A stretch of DNA of 64,000 bases from Bordetella parapertussis. Lineage in GTDB: Bacteria > Pseudomonadota > Gammaproteobacteria > Burkholderiales > SG8-39. Both the position numbers and the translations under genes were made by a program. The stretch covers positions 1 to 64,000 of the forward strand of contig CAMAXP010000005.1 of assembly GCA_945862265.1 (NCBI GenBank). Reading direction: 5' to 3'. Numbering within the stretch: the first letter of the stretch is position 1; every line of letters starts with the position of its first letter. Shown piece by piece: positions 45,377 through 54,600 of the stretch. Below the pieces are notes generated by a model, which was not told the origin of the DNA, made no database searches, and worked only from the letters and a program-made list of their open reading frames with translations.

Positions 45377-46227
45377 CAGGCGTGCATCCTGCGGTATGCC
45401 GTCCCCAGGGCGGTGCGCCACATCCCGTTGAGCGAGAGGTACGCATCGACGACCAGCCCGCGATTGCACAGCTCCACCGCAGCACGCGTGCCTGCGTCCA
45501 GCGCGGCCTCCACCGCGGCAGGTGGCAGCGGGCCGACGTCCACGGTGACGGGGAGGTCGCCCAGGTCGCTGTCCTCCTTGACCGCCCGGGCCGGCAGGCG
45601 GTGGATCGCAGGATGCTCGACATTGACTGCGTTGGCGATCAGCGTCGCTGCGGCATCGGCCGCCGCGGCCGACTCGGCAAGCACCGTGACGGCGTCGGCA
45701 ATGCCAAGCGATTGGGAGCGTCCCCGCCACCCGGAAGTGGCGATGCCGCGCACCTTGCTCGCCGCGCTTACCTTGAGCCCGCCGTCGAGCATGGCCATCG
45801 CCGGGCTGCCGGCAATGCCCACGTCGAACTCCGCATACCCGTCGAGGTGCAGGGCGATATCGCCGCCATCGTTGACGTAGGCCTTGTGCAGCGTGCGGCC
45901 GCGCACCAGTGCCGCAAGCAGCTCATCTGCAACGGCCCCGGCGACGGCGGCCATCGGCGTGATGAACACTTCACGATGCGGCCATGCCGCAGCGACCATC
46001 CTCTTGGCCACCGGGCCGCGTACCAGCGGATACGCCGCGCCGAGCGGGGTGCGCAACACGGCAAGCTCGCCGACCAGCGCCGGCAGGATGTCCTCGAAGC
46101 GCCGGATCGCCTGGGCGTACGCCGTGTCCACCTCGTCGCGCTCCCCGATGGCTTCGACGATGCAGTCGATCGGGCCGTGCTGCAGGTGCAGCCGGCCGTC
46201 AGCGAAGCGCAGGGACGAGGCGGGCAC
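45376..46227 (-). CDS. UPF0280 family protein (ApbE-like fold)
   Basis: 283 residues. ITPMAAVAGAVADELLAALV and KAYVNDGGDIALHLDG are the UPF0280 blocks. They correspond to the ApbE flavin-transferase region with its metal-binding DGGDIAL segment. Comparable genes accompany 6-hydroxynicotinate-reductase homologues in other genomes, as far as I recall. A covalent-flavin maturation or FMN-handling role for the neighbouring reductase is therefore plausible but unproven. Confidence 0.82.
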   Translation of the reverse strand: MPASSLRFADGRLHLQHGPIDCIVEAIGERDEVDTAYAQAIRRFEDILPALVGELAVLRTPLGAAYPLVRGPVAKRMVAAAWPHREVFITPMAAVAGAVADELLAALVRGRTLHKAYVNDGGDIALHLDGYAEFDVGIAGSPAMAMLDGGLKVSAASKVRGIATSGWRGRSQSLGIADAVTVLAESAAAADAAATLIANAVNVEHPAIHRLPARAVKEDSDLGDLPVTVDVGPLPPAAVEAALDAGTRAAVELCNRGLVVDAYLSLNGMWRTALGTAYRRMHA

Positions 46228-46239
46228 GGTCGCGGGTGG

Positions 46240-46377
46240 TTAACCGAGATCGGTCGACTGGATGCGCCGCACGCCGGCCTTCACCGGGGCGGCCCAGGCG
46301 CGCATGCCTGCGCCACCCGGTGCGATTGCGCCGAATGCGGCAAACACCTTGAGGCTTTCGCGACGCGTGCTATTCAT
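46240..46377 (-). CDS. Small twin-arginine-signal protein (45 residues)
   Basis: MNSTRRESLKVFAAFGAIAP then GGAGMRAWAAPVKAGV. RRESLKVF matches the Tat consensus (S/T-R-R-x-F/S-L-K), followed by a hydrophobic stretch and an AWAAP cleavage-like site. Only about 15 residues remain after the signal. The ATG overlaps the reductase gene's 3' end by eight bases, which supports real translation. Such miniature Tat proteins occur next to redox-enzyme genes; it may be a subunit, an assembly factor or a relic of a longer gene. Confidence 0.6.
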   Translation of the reverse strand: MNSTRRESLKVFAAFGAIAPGGAGMRAWAAPVKAGVRRIQSTDLG

Positions 46378-47881
46378 GCTGTTCTCCTTTGATCGGCCAG
46401 GGATTGGGAGCGCGCCAGCCTTCGGCGCGGAAGTGTGCGCTGCGCAGAACTTCCTCAAGCGGAACGACATTGCCCATGTGCCCGCCCATCGTGGCATAGG
46501 CGGCGAGCGGCATGGTGAATTCGATCGGCAGCACGAGTGCCGGCGTGGGCACATAGCCGAACGCGTTGTCCGGCATATCGAGCACGTCGACCATCACGGT
46601 GATGCCGCCACCGGGCCAGACATAGACGGGCGCGCCGCCGCAGGTCACGCGGGTGATGAGGTCCTTGACGGAGCGCGTGAGGCGCACTGGGTTCTCGGTA
46701 ACGCCGGCGCGCAGCGACCCGCCTGCGCCGCCCATGAAGAGCACCGTGCACAGGGCCGGCTCGCAGTTCTCGGCAATACGGTCTACGACGAGGCGCACGG
46801 CGTCGGGCATCGGCGCCTTCTGCGGCTTGAGGTCGGCATCAAGCACGAACCACTCGGCGTCCTCGCCCGTGGTCGACACCATCAGCAGGCGCATCCCGGG
46901 CCACGCGGTCTTCGCGTCGATCCTGTCGATGATCGACAGCGGATCCTCGACGTTGGTGCCGCCCCAGCCCAAGCCTGGCTCGGCCACCTTGAAGTAGCGG
47001 CCCGGCGTCGACTTGCGGCCGCGCACCCGGATGCCGGCGGGTTTCATGTCGAGGAACTTGCCGGCCTGATGCTCGGTCAGCACGCCGGTGATGTGGTCGT
47101 CGACCACGATCACTTCGTCGCAGTGGTCGAGCCACTGCTGCGCAAAGATGCCGATCGTGGCCGAGCCGCAGCCCACGCGCATGCGCTCCTCGCGCTCGCC
47201 ATTGACCACCGGCGGCTTGCCGGCCTGCACGATTACGGTGGAGCCGCCATCGATGGTGAGTTCGACGGCGCCCTTGTTGGCGAGCTTGAGCATCGCATCG
47301 CAAGTGGTGTTGCCTTCCTTCTTCGATCCACCGGTCAGGTGGTGCACGCCGCCTAGGGCGAGCATCTGGGAGCCGTATTCCGCCGTGGTCACGTGCCCGA
47401 CGGCTTCGCCATCGACGCGCACGGCCGCTTGCTCGGGCCCCAGCCAGCGGTCGGTGTCGATCTTCAGCTTGAGCCCGCAGTAGCTGAAGATGCCCTCGGT
47501 CACGACCGTCACCATGTCCACGCCTTCGGCCTTGGACGAGACGATGAAGGGCGCGGGCTTGTAGTCCGGGTAGGTGGTGGTCGCGCCGATGCCGGTCACG
47601 AAAGTGTTTGCGGCTGAGACGATGCGGCCGTCCCAGGGCTTGCCCGGTTCGAGGAAGGGGACGAGCTTCTTCTCGCCTTCGATCGCGCGCTGCAGGATCA
47701 CAAGCGGGTCGCTGCGTACCAGCCGGCCTTCGATGTTCGCGTAGCGGTCGCAGGCGCCCGATTGGCCTTTGCGAATGCGGCAGAGGACCGGGCACGCATC
47801 GCAGCGGATTACGTCAGCAGAGGCCGCGGCGGCGCTTTCCGGGGCGTCCTGGGGGTCGACCTTGTCCAGGGGATGGCTCAT
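46370..47881 (-). CDS. hnr: 6-Hydroxynicotinate-reductase-like iron-sulfur protein
   Basis: 503 residues. The N-terminal cluster motif RCDACPVLCRIRKGQSGACD (Cys27, 30, 34 and 44) fits an Fe-S site. Later blocks are VTVVTEGIFSYCGLKLKIDT, GGVHHLTGGSKKEGNTTCDA and MRVGCGSATIGIFAQQWLDH. This is the family annotated as 6-hydroxynicotinate reductase (EC 1.3.7.1), which in Eubacterium barkeri uses reduced ferredoxin to give a tetrahydro-6-oxo ring. The preceding gene is a Mo-hydroxylase that could make the hydroxylated substrate, and a fused Nfn-like protein nearby could supply electrons. The exact substrate here is unknown. Confidence 0.82.
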   Translation of the reverse strand: MSHPLDKVDPQDAPESAAAASADVIRCDACPVLCRIRKGQSGACDRYANIEGRLVRSDPLVILQRAIEGEKKLVPFLEPGKPWDGRIVSAANTFVTGIGATTTYPDYKPAPFIVSSKAEGVDMVTVVTEGIFSYCGLKLKIDTDRWLGPEQAAVRVDGEAVGHVTTAEYGSQMLALGGVHHLTGGSKKEGNTTCDAMLKLANKGAVELTIDGGSTVIVQAGKPPVVNGEREERMRVGCGSATIGIFAQQWLDHCDEVIVVDDHITGVLTEHQAGKFLDMKPAGIRVRGRKSTPGRYFKVAEPGLGWGGTNVEDPLSIIDRIDAKTAWPGMRLLMVSTTGEDAEWFVLDADLKPQKAPMPDAVRLVVDRIAENCEPALCTVLFMGGAGGSLRAGVTENPVRLTRSVKDLITRVTCGGAPVYVWPGGGITVMVDVLDMPDNAFGYVPTPALVLPIEFTMPLAAYATMGGHMGNVVPLEEVLRSAHFRAEGWRAPNPWPIKGEQHE

Positions 47882-50655
47882 TTGCGTGCCAGCAGTTCCG
47901 CGCGGAGGCGGTGGGGAAGGACGGGGACCCGGCGCATACGCACGCCGGTGGCGTTTTCGATGGCGCCGAGGATCGCGGGCGCGGTGGGGATCAGGCCGGG
48001 TTCACCGACGCCTTTGGCCCCGTACGGGCCCAGCGGCTCCGGATCCTCGACCAGCAGGCATTCCATGTGCGGCACGTCGCCGATGGTGGGGATCAGGTAG
48101 TCGTGCAGGTTCTCGGTGCGGCCCGGCAGGTAGTCCTCCATCAGCGCGAGGCCCAGGCCCTGGATCGTGCCGCCCTGGATCTGGCCTTCGACCTGGATCG
48201 GGTTGATCGCGCGCCCGACGTCGTGCGCGGCGACGATGCGCAGCACCTTCGTCGTCCCGAGGTCGAGGTCGACCTCGACCTCCGCGATCTGGGCGGCAAA
48301 CGCGTAGCTCGCATAGGGCACACCTTGGCCGTCTTCATCGCAGGGGGAGGTGGGCGGGTCGAAGTAGCCTTCGGCAAGCACGGCCTGCTTCAGCGGGACG
48401 CGATGCGTGATCCCGTCGCGCCGGATGACGATCTGCGCGGATTTGCCGTTGCCTTCGATGGCAAGTTTGTAAGCGCGATCGAGGTATTCGCCTTCCGGTG
48501 CGTTTGCGATCGCAAAAAGCTTCTTGCGCAGTTCAAGGGCTGCAAGCTCGGTGGCCTTGCCCGAAACAAAGGTCTGGCGCGAGGCCGAGGTCTTGCCGGC
48601 ATCTGCCGTGAGGTCGGTGTCGCCGGTGACGAGGCGGATCGTGCTCATCGGCAGGCCGGCCGCATCCGCGGCGATCTGAGTGAGGATGGTGTTGGAGCCC
48701 TGGCCGACGTCGAGCGCGCCGCTGTACAGCGTGACTACGCCGGCCTTGGAAACGCCGATGCGCATCGTCGAAGGATTCGACAGGGACGTGTTTCCGATGC
48801 CGTACCACATGCAGCCGATCCCGACGCCGCGGCGTGTCCGGGTGGCGGTTGCGTTGAAGGTGGCGATATCACGCTGCGCCCGCAGCCAGTGCGGGCGGAG
48901 TTGCTCGAGGCATTCGCCGAGTCCGGCCGAGTGCTCGAGCACCTGGCCGGTGGCCGTGGCGTCGCCCGCCTTGAGCGCGTTGCGCAGGCGGAATTCGAGG
49001 CGGTCGATGCCTAGCTTGTCGGCCAGTTCGTCCATCATCGCTTCGTGGGCAATCGCTCCTTGCGGCACGCCGAACCCGCGGAATGCGCCCGCCGGATGAC
49101 AGTGCGTGAAGAAGCCGCGGCCGCGCGTGCGGACATTGGGCACAGCGTAGGGACCAGAGGCATGGATGGGGACGCGAGTGGCGACCGTGGGACCCCAGCT
49201 CGCATAGGCGCCAGTGTCGAAATCGGCGTCCACTTCACAGGCAACGAGCCGCCCGCTGGCGTCGCAGCCGAATTTGGCGTGCACCCGCGACGGATGGCGT
49301 TTGGTGGTGGAGGCCATGCTTTCGGGCCGTGTGTAGATGCAGGCCACGTCCTTGCCGGTGAGCCAGGCCGCGAGCCCGACCAGCGGGTGGACCGACATGT
49401 CCAGCTTGCCCCCGAACCCGCCGCCACAGGCCGTGGGGACGATCCGCACCTGCGAAGGCTTGAGTTTCATGACGACGGCCATCTCGTCGCGGTCCATGTA
49501 GGGCGTCTGGGTGGTGACGTGGACCTCGAGGCGGGCGCTCTTGCCCTTGCCGATGCGCCGGGCCCAGCCGGCCTCGGGTTCGATGTAGGCGTGCTCGACA
49601 AAGCCGGTTTCGAAGGCGCCTTCGGCCACTGCGGCGCAGTTTGCAAAAGCGCCGGCCGCATCGCCCTTGCGCACGCCGCCGTCCTGCAGCAGGTTGCCGG
49701 GCTTGTCCGGGAGCACCAGTGCAGCGCCCGGGGCCATCGCTGCATCGAGGCCGAGGATGGCGGGCAGCGGCTCATAGCGGATGGGCAGGGACGCTTCGTC
49801 GACGCCTTCGACGGCTTCGCGCGTGCCGACCAGCGCAATCACCGCCTCGCCGCGAAACCGCGCTTCGCCGTCGGCGAGGACGGGTTGGTCCTTGATATGC
49901 GGGTAGATGCCGAAGCCGTTGGAGGGGACGTCCTTCGCAGTGAGGATGCGCTCGAGGCCCGGCGTGCGTTTTACGACTGCGGCGAGGTCGCCGAGCGTGA
50001 AGCTCGCATGGTGATGGGGTGAGCGGATCGCCCGCAGCCACAGCGCGCCTTCCGGGATCCCGTCCGCGCCAAAACGCTCCTCGCCCGTGAGACGGGCCAC
50101 GCCGTCAACCTTGGCCGCGCGGGCGCCGACTGCTTCGCCTACGACGGGAGGCAGCGCGAGGCCGGGCCGGCTTGCGACGTCCAGCACGGCCTCGATGATC
50201 TTCTGGTACCCGGTGCACCGGCACAGCACGCCGCCGAGGGCATCCTTGACCGCCGCCTCGTCCGGTGCGTCGTTGCGGGCGAGCAGGTCGGCGGCCGCCA
50301 TCAGCATCCCCGGCGTGCAGATGCCGCACTGCGCCGCGCCATGCTTCTGGAAGGCGACCTGCAGCCCGGTGAGGCGTCCTTCGTCGGCGAGGCCTTCGAC
50401 CGTCGTGACCTGCCGGCCTGCGGCCTGGCCCACAGCGGTGAGGCAACTGCAGACCTGCCGACCGTCGATCAGCACGGTGCACGCGCCGCAGTCGCCTGCG
50501 TTGCAGCCGATCTTTGTTCCGGTGAGGCCGAGCTCGTCACGCAGGACGTCGGCGAGGCGCGTCACGGCCGGCGAGTTGACCTGGAGGGTTTTGCCGTTGA
50601 CGTTGAGTTCCAAAGCTTCGCCTTGCGTTTGGTGAGCGTCGATGCGCCGGTTCAT
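47878..50655 (-). CDS. Xanthine-dehydrogenase-type Mo-hydroxylase: fused [2Fe-2S] and molybdopterin subunits
   Basis: 925 residues from the ATG at 50655 (ATGA overlap with the FAD subunit). Residues 1-155 hold two [2Fe-2S] sites: GCNAGDCGACTVLIDG (Cys51, 56, 59, 71) and CGICTPGM...CRCTGYQKI (Cys110, 113, 145, 147). From about residue 165 comes the molybdopterin domain (DGVARLTGEERFGADGIPEG, TACGGGFGGKLD, GAFRGFGVPQG). The active-site Glu loop GPYGAKGVGEPGLIP is near the end. Such enzymes hydroxylate N-heterocycles using water. No Tat signal, so cytosolic. The fused small-large order differs from the usual three separate genes. Confidence 0.92.
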   Translation of the reverse strand: MNRRIDAHQTQGEALELNVNGKTLQVNSPAVTRLADVLRDELGLTGTKIGCNAGDCGACTVLIDGRQVCSCLTAVGQAAGRQVTTVEGLADEGRLTGLQVAFQKHGAAQCGICTPGMLMAAADLLARNDAPDEAAVKDALGGVLCRCTGYQKIIEAVLDVASRPGLALPPVVGEAVGARAAKVDGVARLTGEERFGADGIPEGALWLRAIRSPHHHASFTLGDLAAVVKRTPGLERILTAKDVPSNGFGIYPHIKDQPVLADGEARFRGEAVIALVGTREAVEGVDEASLPIRYEPLPAILGLDAAMAPGAALVLPDKPGNLLQDGGVRKGDAAGAFANCAAVAEGAFETGFVEHAYIEPEAGWARRIGKGKSARLEVHVTTQTPYMDRDEMAVVMKLKPSQVRIVPTACGGGFGGKLDMSVHPLVGLAAWLTGKDVACIYTRPESMASTTKRHPSRVHAKFGCDASGRLVACEVDADFDTGAYASWGPTVATRVPIHASGPYAVPNVRTRGRGFFTHCHPAGAFRGFGVPQGAIAHEAMMDELADKLGIDRLEFRLRNALKAGDATATGQVLEHSAGLGECLEQLRPHWLRAQRDIATFNATATRTRRGVGIGCMWYGIGNTSLSNPSTMRIGVSKAGVVTLYSGALDVGQGSNTILTQIAADAAGLPMSTIRLVTGDTDLTADAGKTSASRQTFVSGKATELAALELRKKLFAIANAPEGEYLDRAYKLAIEGNGKSAQIVIRRDGITHRVPLKQAVLAEGYFDPPTSPCDEDGQGVPYASYAFAAQIAEVEVDLDLGTTKVLRIVAAHDVGRAINPIQVEGQIQGGTIQGLGLALMEDYLPGRTENLHDYLIPTIGDVPHMECLLVEDPEPLGPYGAKGVGEPGLIPTAPAILGAIENATGVRMRRVPVLPHRLRAELLARK

Positions 50656-51485
50656 GCGCAGGCTCCGGCGAGCGTACGGCGCACCACTGTAAGCGCCGCG
50701 TCCATGCGGTAGGCGGCGCTGGCGCGAACGTCGTCGATGGGCGTGAGCCCGATGAGGTGCTCCGCGCGCACGAGGTCGGGCAACTTCGCATTCATGGGCC
50801 GGCCGCGCAATGCGTCTTCGAGGGCCGACAGGCGGATTGCAACGGGCGAGCACGCCCCGACCGCGATCCGCGCCTTGAAGACGACGCCGGCGGAATGTTC
50901 GATGACCGCGCTGGCCATGGCGATGGAGATCACCAGGTACTTGCGTGCGCCAAGCTTGGTGAAATGGCTGCACGTGTCATGAGTGGACTTTGGAATGAGG
51001 ATCGCCGCAACCAACTCGTCCGGTCGACGAGCCGTCTTTCGCGGTCCGAGGATGAATTGCGCGAGCGGAAGCACGCGTGTAGTGCCGACGCTGGCCAACT
51101 CGATGCTCGCGTCCAGCGCGAGCAGGACGGGTACACCGTCCGCGGCCGGCGATGCGTTGCAGAGGTTGCCCGCAAGGGTGCCGCTGTTCTGGATCTGTGC
51201 GCCGCCGATTTCGCGCGCCGCGAGCTTGAGTCCATCGAATGCCGAAGGCAGCAGCGCTTCGATCACGTCGGTCCAGGTCGCCGCCGCCCCGATGCGCCAG
51301 TGGTCCCCCAATTCAGCGATTTCCCCCAGGCCCCGGATCGCGGTCACGTCGAGGATGGGTTCCACCAGCGGTTTGCCGACGCGCGATGCGTAGTGGTCGG
51401 TGCCGCCGGCTAGGATGGTGCACGGCGAGCGCGCGAGGTGACGCAGGGCGTCCTGGAACTGCGTGGGTCGGTAGTACTCAGCCAT
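50652..51485 (-). CDS. FAD-binding subunit of the Mo-hydroxylase (CoxM/NdhF-like)
   Basis: 277 residues. PTQFQDALRHLARSPCTILA then GGTDHY is the first FAD loop. IGAAATWTDVIEAL and GAQIQNSGTLAGNLCNASPA, then ADGVPVLLALDA, give the second FAD block. The C-terminal CO-dehydrogenase-flavoprotein domain is short but present. It passes electrons from the Mo/FeS subunit to an acceptor. First gene of the minus-strand operon; its stop overlaps the next ATG. Confidence 0.9.
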   Translation of the reverse strand: MAEYYRPTQFQDALRHLARSPCTILAGGTDHYASRVGKPLVEPILDVTAIRGLGEIAELGDHWRIGAAATWTDVIEALLPSAFDGLKLAAREIGGAQIQNSGTLAGNLCNASPAADGVPVLLALDASIELASVGTTRVLPLAQFILGPRKTARRPDELVAAILIPKSTHDTCSHFTKLGARKYLVISIAMASAVIEHSAGVVFKARIAVGACSPVAIRLSALEDALRGRPMNAKLPDLVRAEHLIGLTPIDDVRASAAYRMDAALTVVRRTLAGACA

Positions 51486-51607
51486 GCCTGGATCCTGCCC
51501 ATTTCAGAGTGGGGAACTTAGCATGGCCGCCCGCTCTGCGCCAACGGCCGGGGTGGTGCAGGAGCGCGCCGCCGCAGGGCGTGGTCACGGTGCCTCGACA
51601 CGGTGTG

Positions 51608-54600
51608 TCAGGCCGCGGTGCGCTCCGGGCGGAGTTTCAGCTCGCGCAGGCACCGGTCGATCCACTGCGCGGTGAGTTTCTCGTGTACACCATTCTGCGC
51701 GAGGCGCTGGTTCAGCGCCGCGAAGTCGACGCGGTCGAGGTCCTGGTCCTGGTTGAAGCAGGAGAACACGAACGTTTCCTTGCCCGTCACCGGATCCTTG
51801 TGCGGCTGGATGCACTGCGCGCAGATCTCTTTCATCATGCATTGCATCGGCGAGTTGATCGACCCGATGCCACAGTGGGAGGGTTTGAGGTAGGGCTTGA
51901 GCGCGGCGTGGCGCGCCCGGCCGACCGCGGCCATCATGCGGTCCGAGCCGATCGCAATGATGCGGTCGCAGTCGCGGTAGGGGATGGACTGCCCCCCCAG
52001 TTTGTCGCCCGCGTAGGCCAGCATCGCCTCGACGATATTGCCGACAAACGTGCGGTCTTGCGGTCGCGAGGGCTGGAACCCCGGCGCCTCGTCGCAGCAC
52101 CATACGACGACGTCCGCCGCCTTCTCGATGTCCTCGACCTTGTAGCGGTCGATCATTTTCTTGTAGCCCGCGAAGTACAGCACCTTCGAGCCGGCGGCGC
52201 GCAGCGCCTGGCCGATGGAGAACAGCACCGCGTTGCCGAGGCCGCCGCCCACGAGCACGACGGTCTCGTTGCTTACAATTTCCGTGGGTGTCCCGGTGGG
52301 ACCCATCAGGATCACCGGCTCGCCGGGCTTGAGGTAAGCGCACAGGTCAGCCGACCCGCCCATCTCGAGCACGATGGTGGAGAGCAGGCCCTTGTCCTTG
52401 TCGACCCACGCACCGGTCATCGCCAGGCCTTCCATGGCCAGCGTCGTGCCGCCGGCCCGCGGGGCGAGGGCTTCGAAATTCTGCAGCCGGTAGAACTGCC
52501 CGGGCTCGAAGCTGCGCGCGGCGAGAGGCGCGTGCAGGACCACTTCAACGATGGTTGGCGTGAGCCGCTTCACTTCGTGGACGACCGGCCGCAGGTCGGC
52601 ATTGATCCGGCCGAGGAACGTCTCCGTGTCGAGCGGCGAGGCCGGGGCGCGCTTCGACAGCACGCCGCTCACCACCGGGTAACCCTGCTTCGCGCCGCCC
52701 ATGGCCTTGACCACGTTGCCGAAGAACGAAGGATGCAGGTCGCCAAAGAAGCTGATGAAACGGCCGTCGCCGTGACGGTGCAGCAGCACGTCCGCGCGCT
52801 GCGGCTTGGAGATGGCGCGCTCGGGTGTCACCGGGGCGCCGGTTTCGTCGCACGCCTCGAAATACTTGCCGTCCAGCTTGAAGTGCGCGGCATCTTCGCG
52901 GGCAAGGACGGTGTTCGGCTGGGTGCCTGCTGCGACCAGCAGCGAGCGGGCGGGAAGCTCGACTGTGCCGGCCTCGGCCCACTTGCCGTCTGCCCCCATT
53001 TTCTGGATGGCGAAATGCACCGACCGTGCGTGGCCGTGTTCGTCCACGTCGACCCGGGTGGGCGACAGGCCTTCCGCGAAGGTGATGCCTTCCTCCAGCG
53101 CCTTTTCCACCTCTTCGTGGTTGAGTGTGTAGGAGGGGCTGTCCACGAGCCGGCGGCGGTAGGCGAGCGTGACGCCGCCCCACGACTTGAGCAGCGCGAT
53201 GTGCCCGGCCTTAGGGGTCTGCCGCAATGCGCGGGCATGCGCGATGAACTCGTCAGCGATGGTTTGCTCTTCGCGGTTCCACGCGGCACGCACCACTGCG
53301 TCGCCGCGTTCGGCGACCAGCGCTTCGTAGCGGGTGAGGAATTTCTCCACCTGCACCACGTAATAGGCCAGCGACTCGGTGGCGGTGTCGATCGCCGTCA
53401 ACCCGCCGCCGATCACGACGACCGGCAACCGGATCTGCAGGTTGGCGATGGAATCCGCCTTGGCCGCGCCGGTGAGTTGCAGCGCCATCAGGAAGTCGGA
53501 GGCTGCGCGCACGCCGCGCGCGAAGCCGTTCGGGATTTCGAGGAGCGTCGGGCGGCCCGCACCGGCGGCCAGCGCCACATGGTCGAAGCCCATTGCGAAA
53601 GCGTCTTCCGCCGTGATCGTGCCGCCGAAACGCACGCCGCCGAACATTGCGAATTCCGAGCGGCGTTCAAGCAGCAGGCGCACCACCTTGAGGAAGTTCT
53701 TGTCCCAGCGCACGGTGATGCCGTACTCGGCCACACCGCCGAAGCCTGCCATCACGCGTTCGTTCAGCGCCTCGTGGATCTCACTGATGTCTCGGATAGC
53801 TTTAAAGGGCACGCGTTTGCCGGCCGTGTCCACGCCAGAGAAGCCGGCGGGCAGCGGCTCGATCTTGAGCCCGTCGATGCCGACCACCGTATGGCCGTCG
53901 TTCATCAGGTGGTGCGAGAGGCCGAAGCCGGCGGGCCCCAGGCCGACCACCAGCACGCGCTTGCCGCTCGGCGCCTTGGGGTAGGGGCGGGCGAGGTGCA
54001 GCGGGTTCCAGCGCGTCAGCAGCGAATAGATCTCGAAGCCCCAAGGCAGTTCGAGGACGTCCTTCAACGTGCGTGTCTCGGCTTGCGGGATGTCGACCGG
54101 CGCCTGCTTCTGGTAGATGCAGGCCTTCATGCAGTCATTGCAGATGCGGTGGCCCGTGGCGGCGACCACCGGGTTGTCCACGCAGATCATCGCGAGCGCC
54201 CCGAGCGGCTGGCCGCGGGTCTTCACGAGGTGGAACTCGGAGATCTTTTCTTCCAGCGGGCATCCGGCGAGGGTCACGCCGAACTGGGATTTCTTGTACC
54301 CGCCGGCCGGCGCCTTCTCGCGCAGGCCCTTGGAGCAGGAGTCCTTGCCCTGCTCGTGGCACCAGATGCAGTAGTTGGCCTGGTCCAGCGCGCCGGTGAG
54401 GTCGGTGCCCTTGTCGGTCAGCGCGAAGCCTTCGCGCACGCGGAGGTGTTCATCCGACAGCGTGTGCTCGGGAAAGCCCCTTGCTTGAGCAGTGTGCAGC
54501 GGCACGAGGCGCATGAAGTCGAGCTTCTGCGGCACCTTGAAGAGTACGCCTGCGCGGTGTTTCTGCTTGCCGGCCGGCGTGGTGGTCGCCCAGGCGGCAT

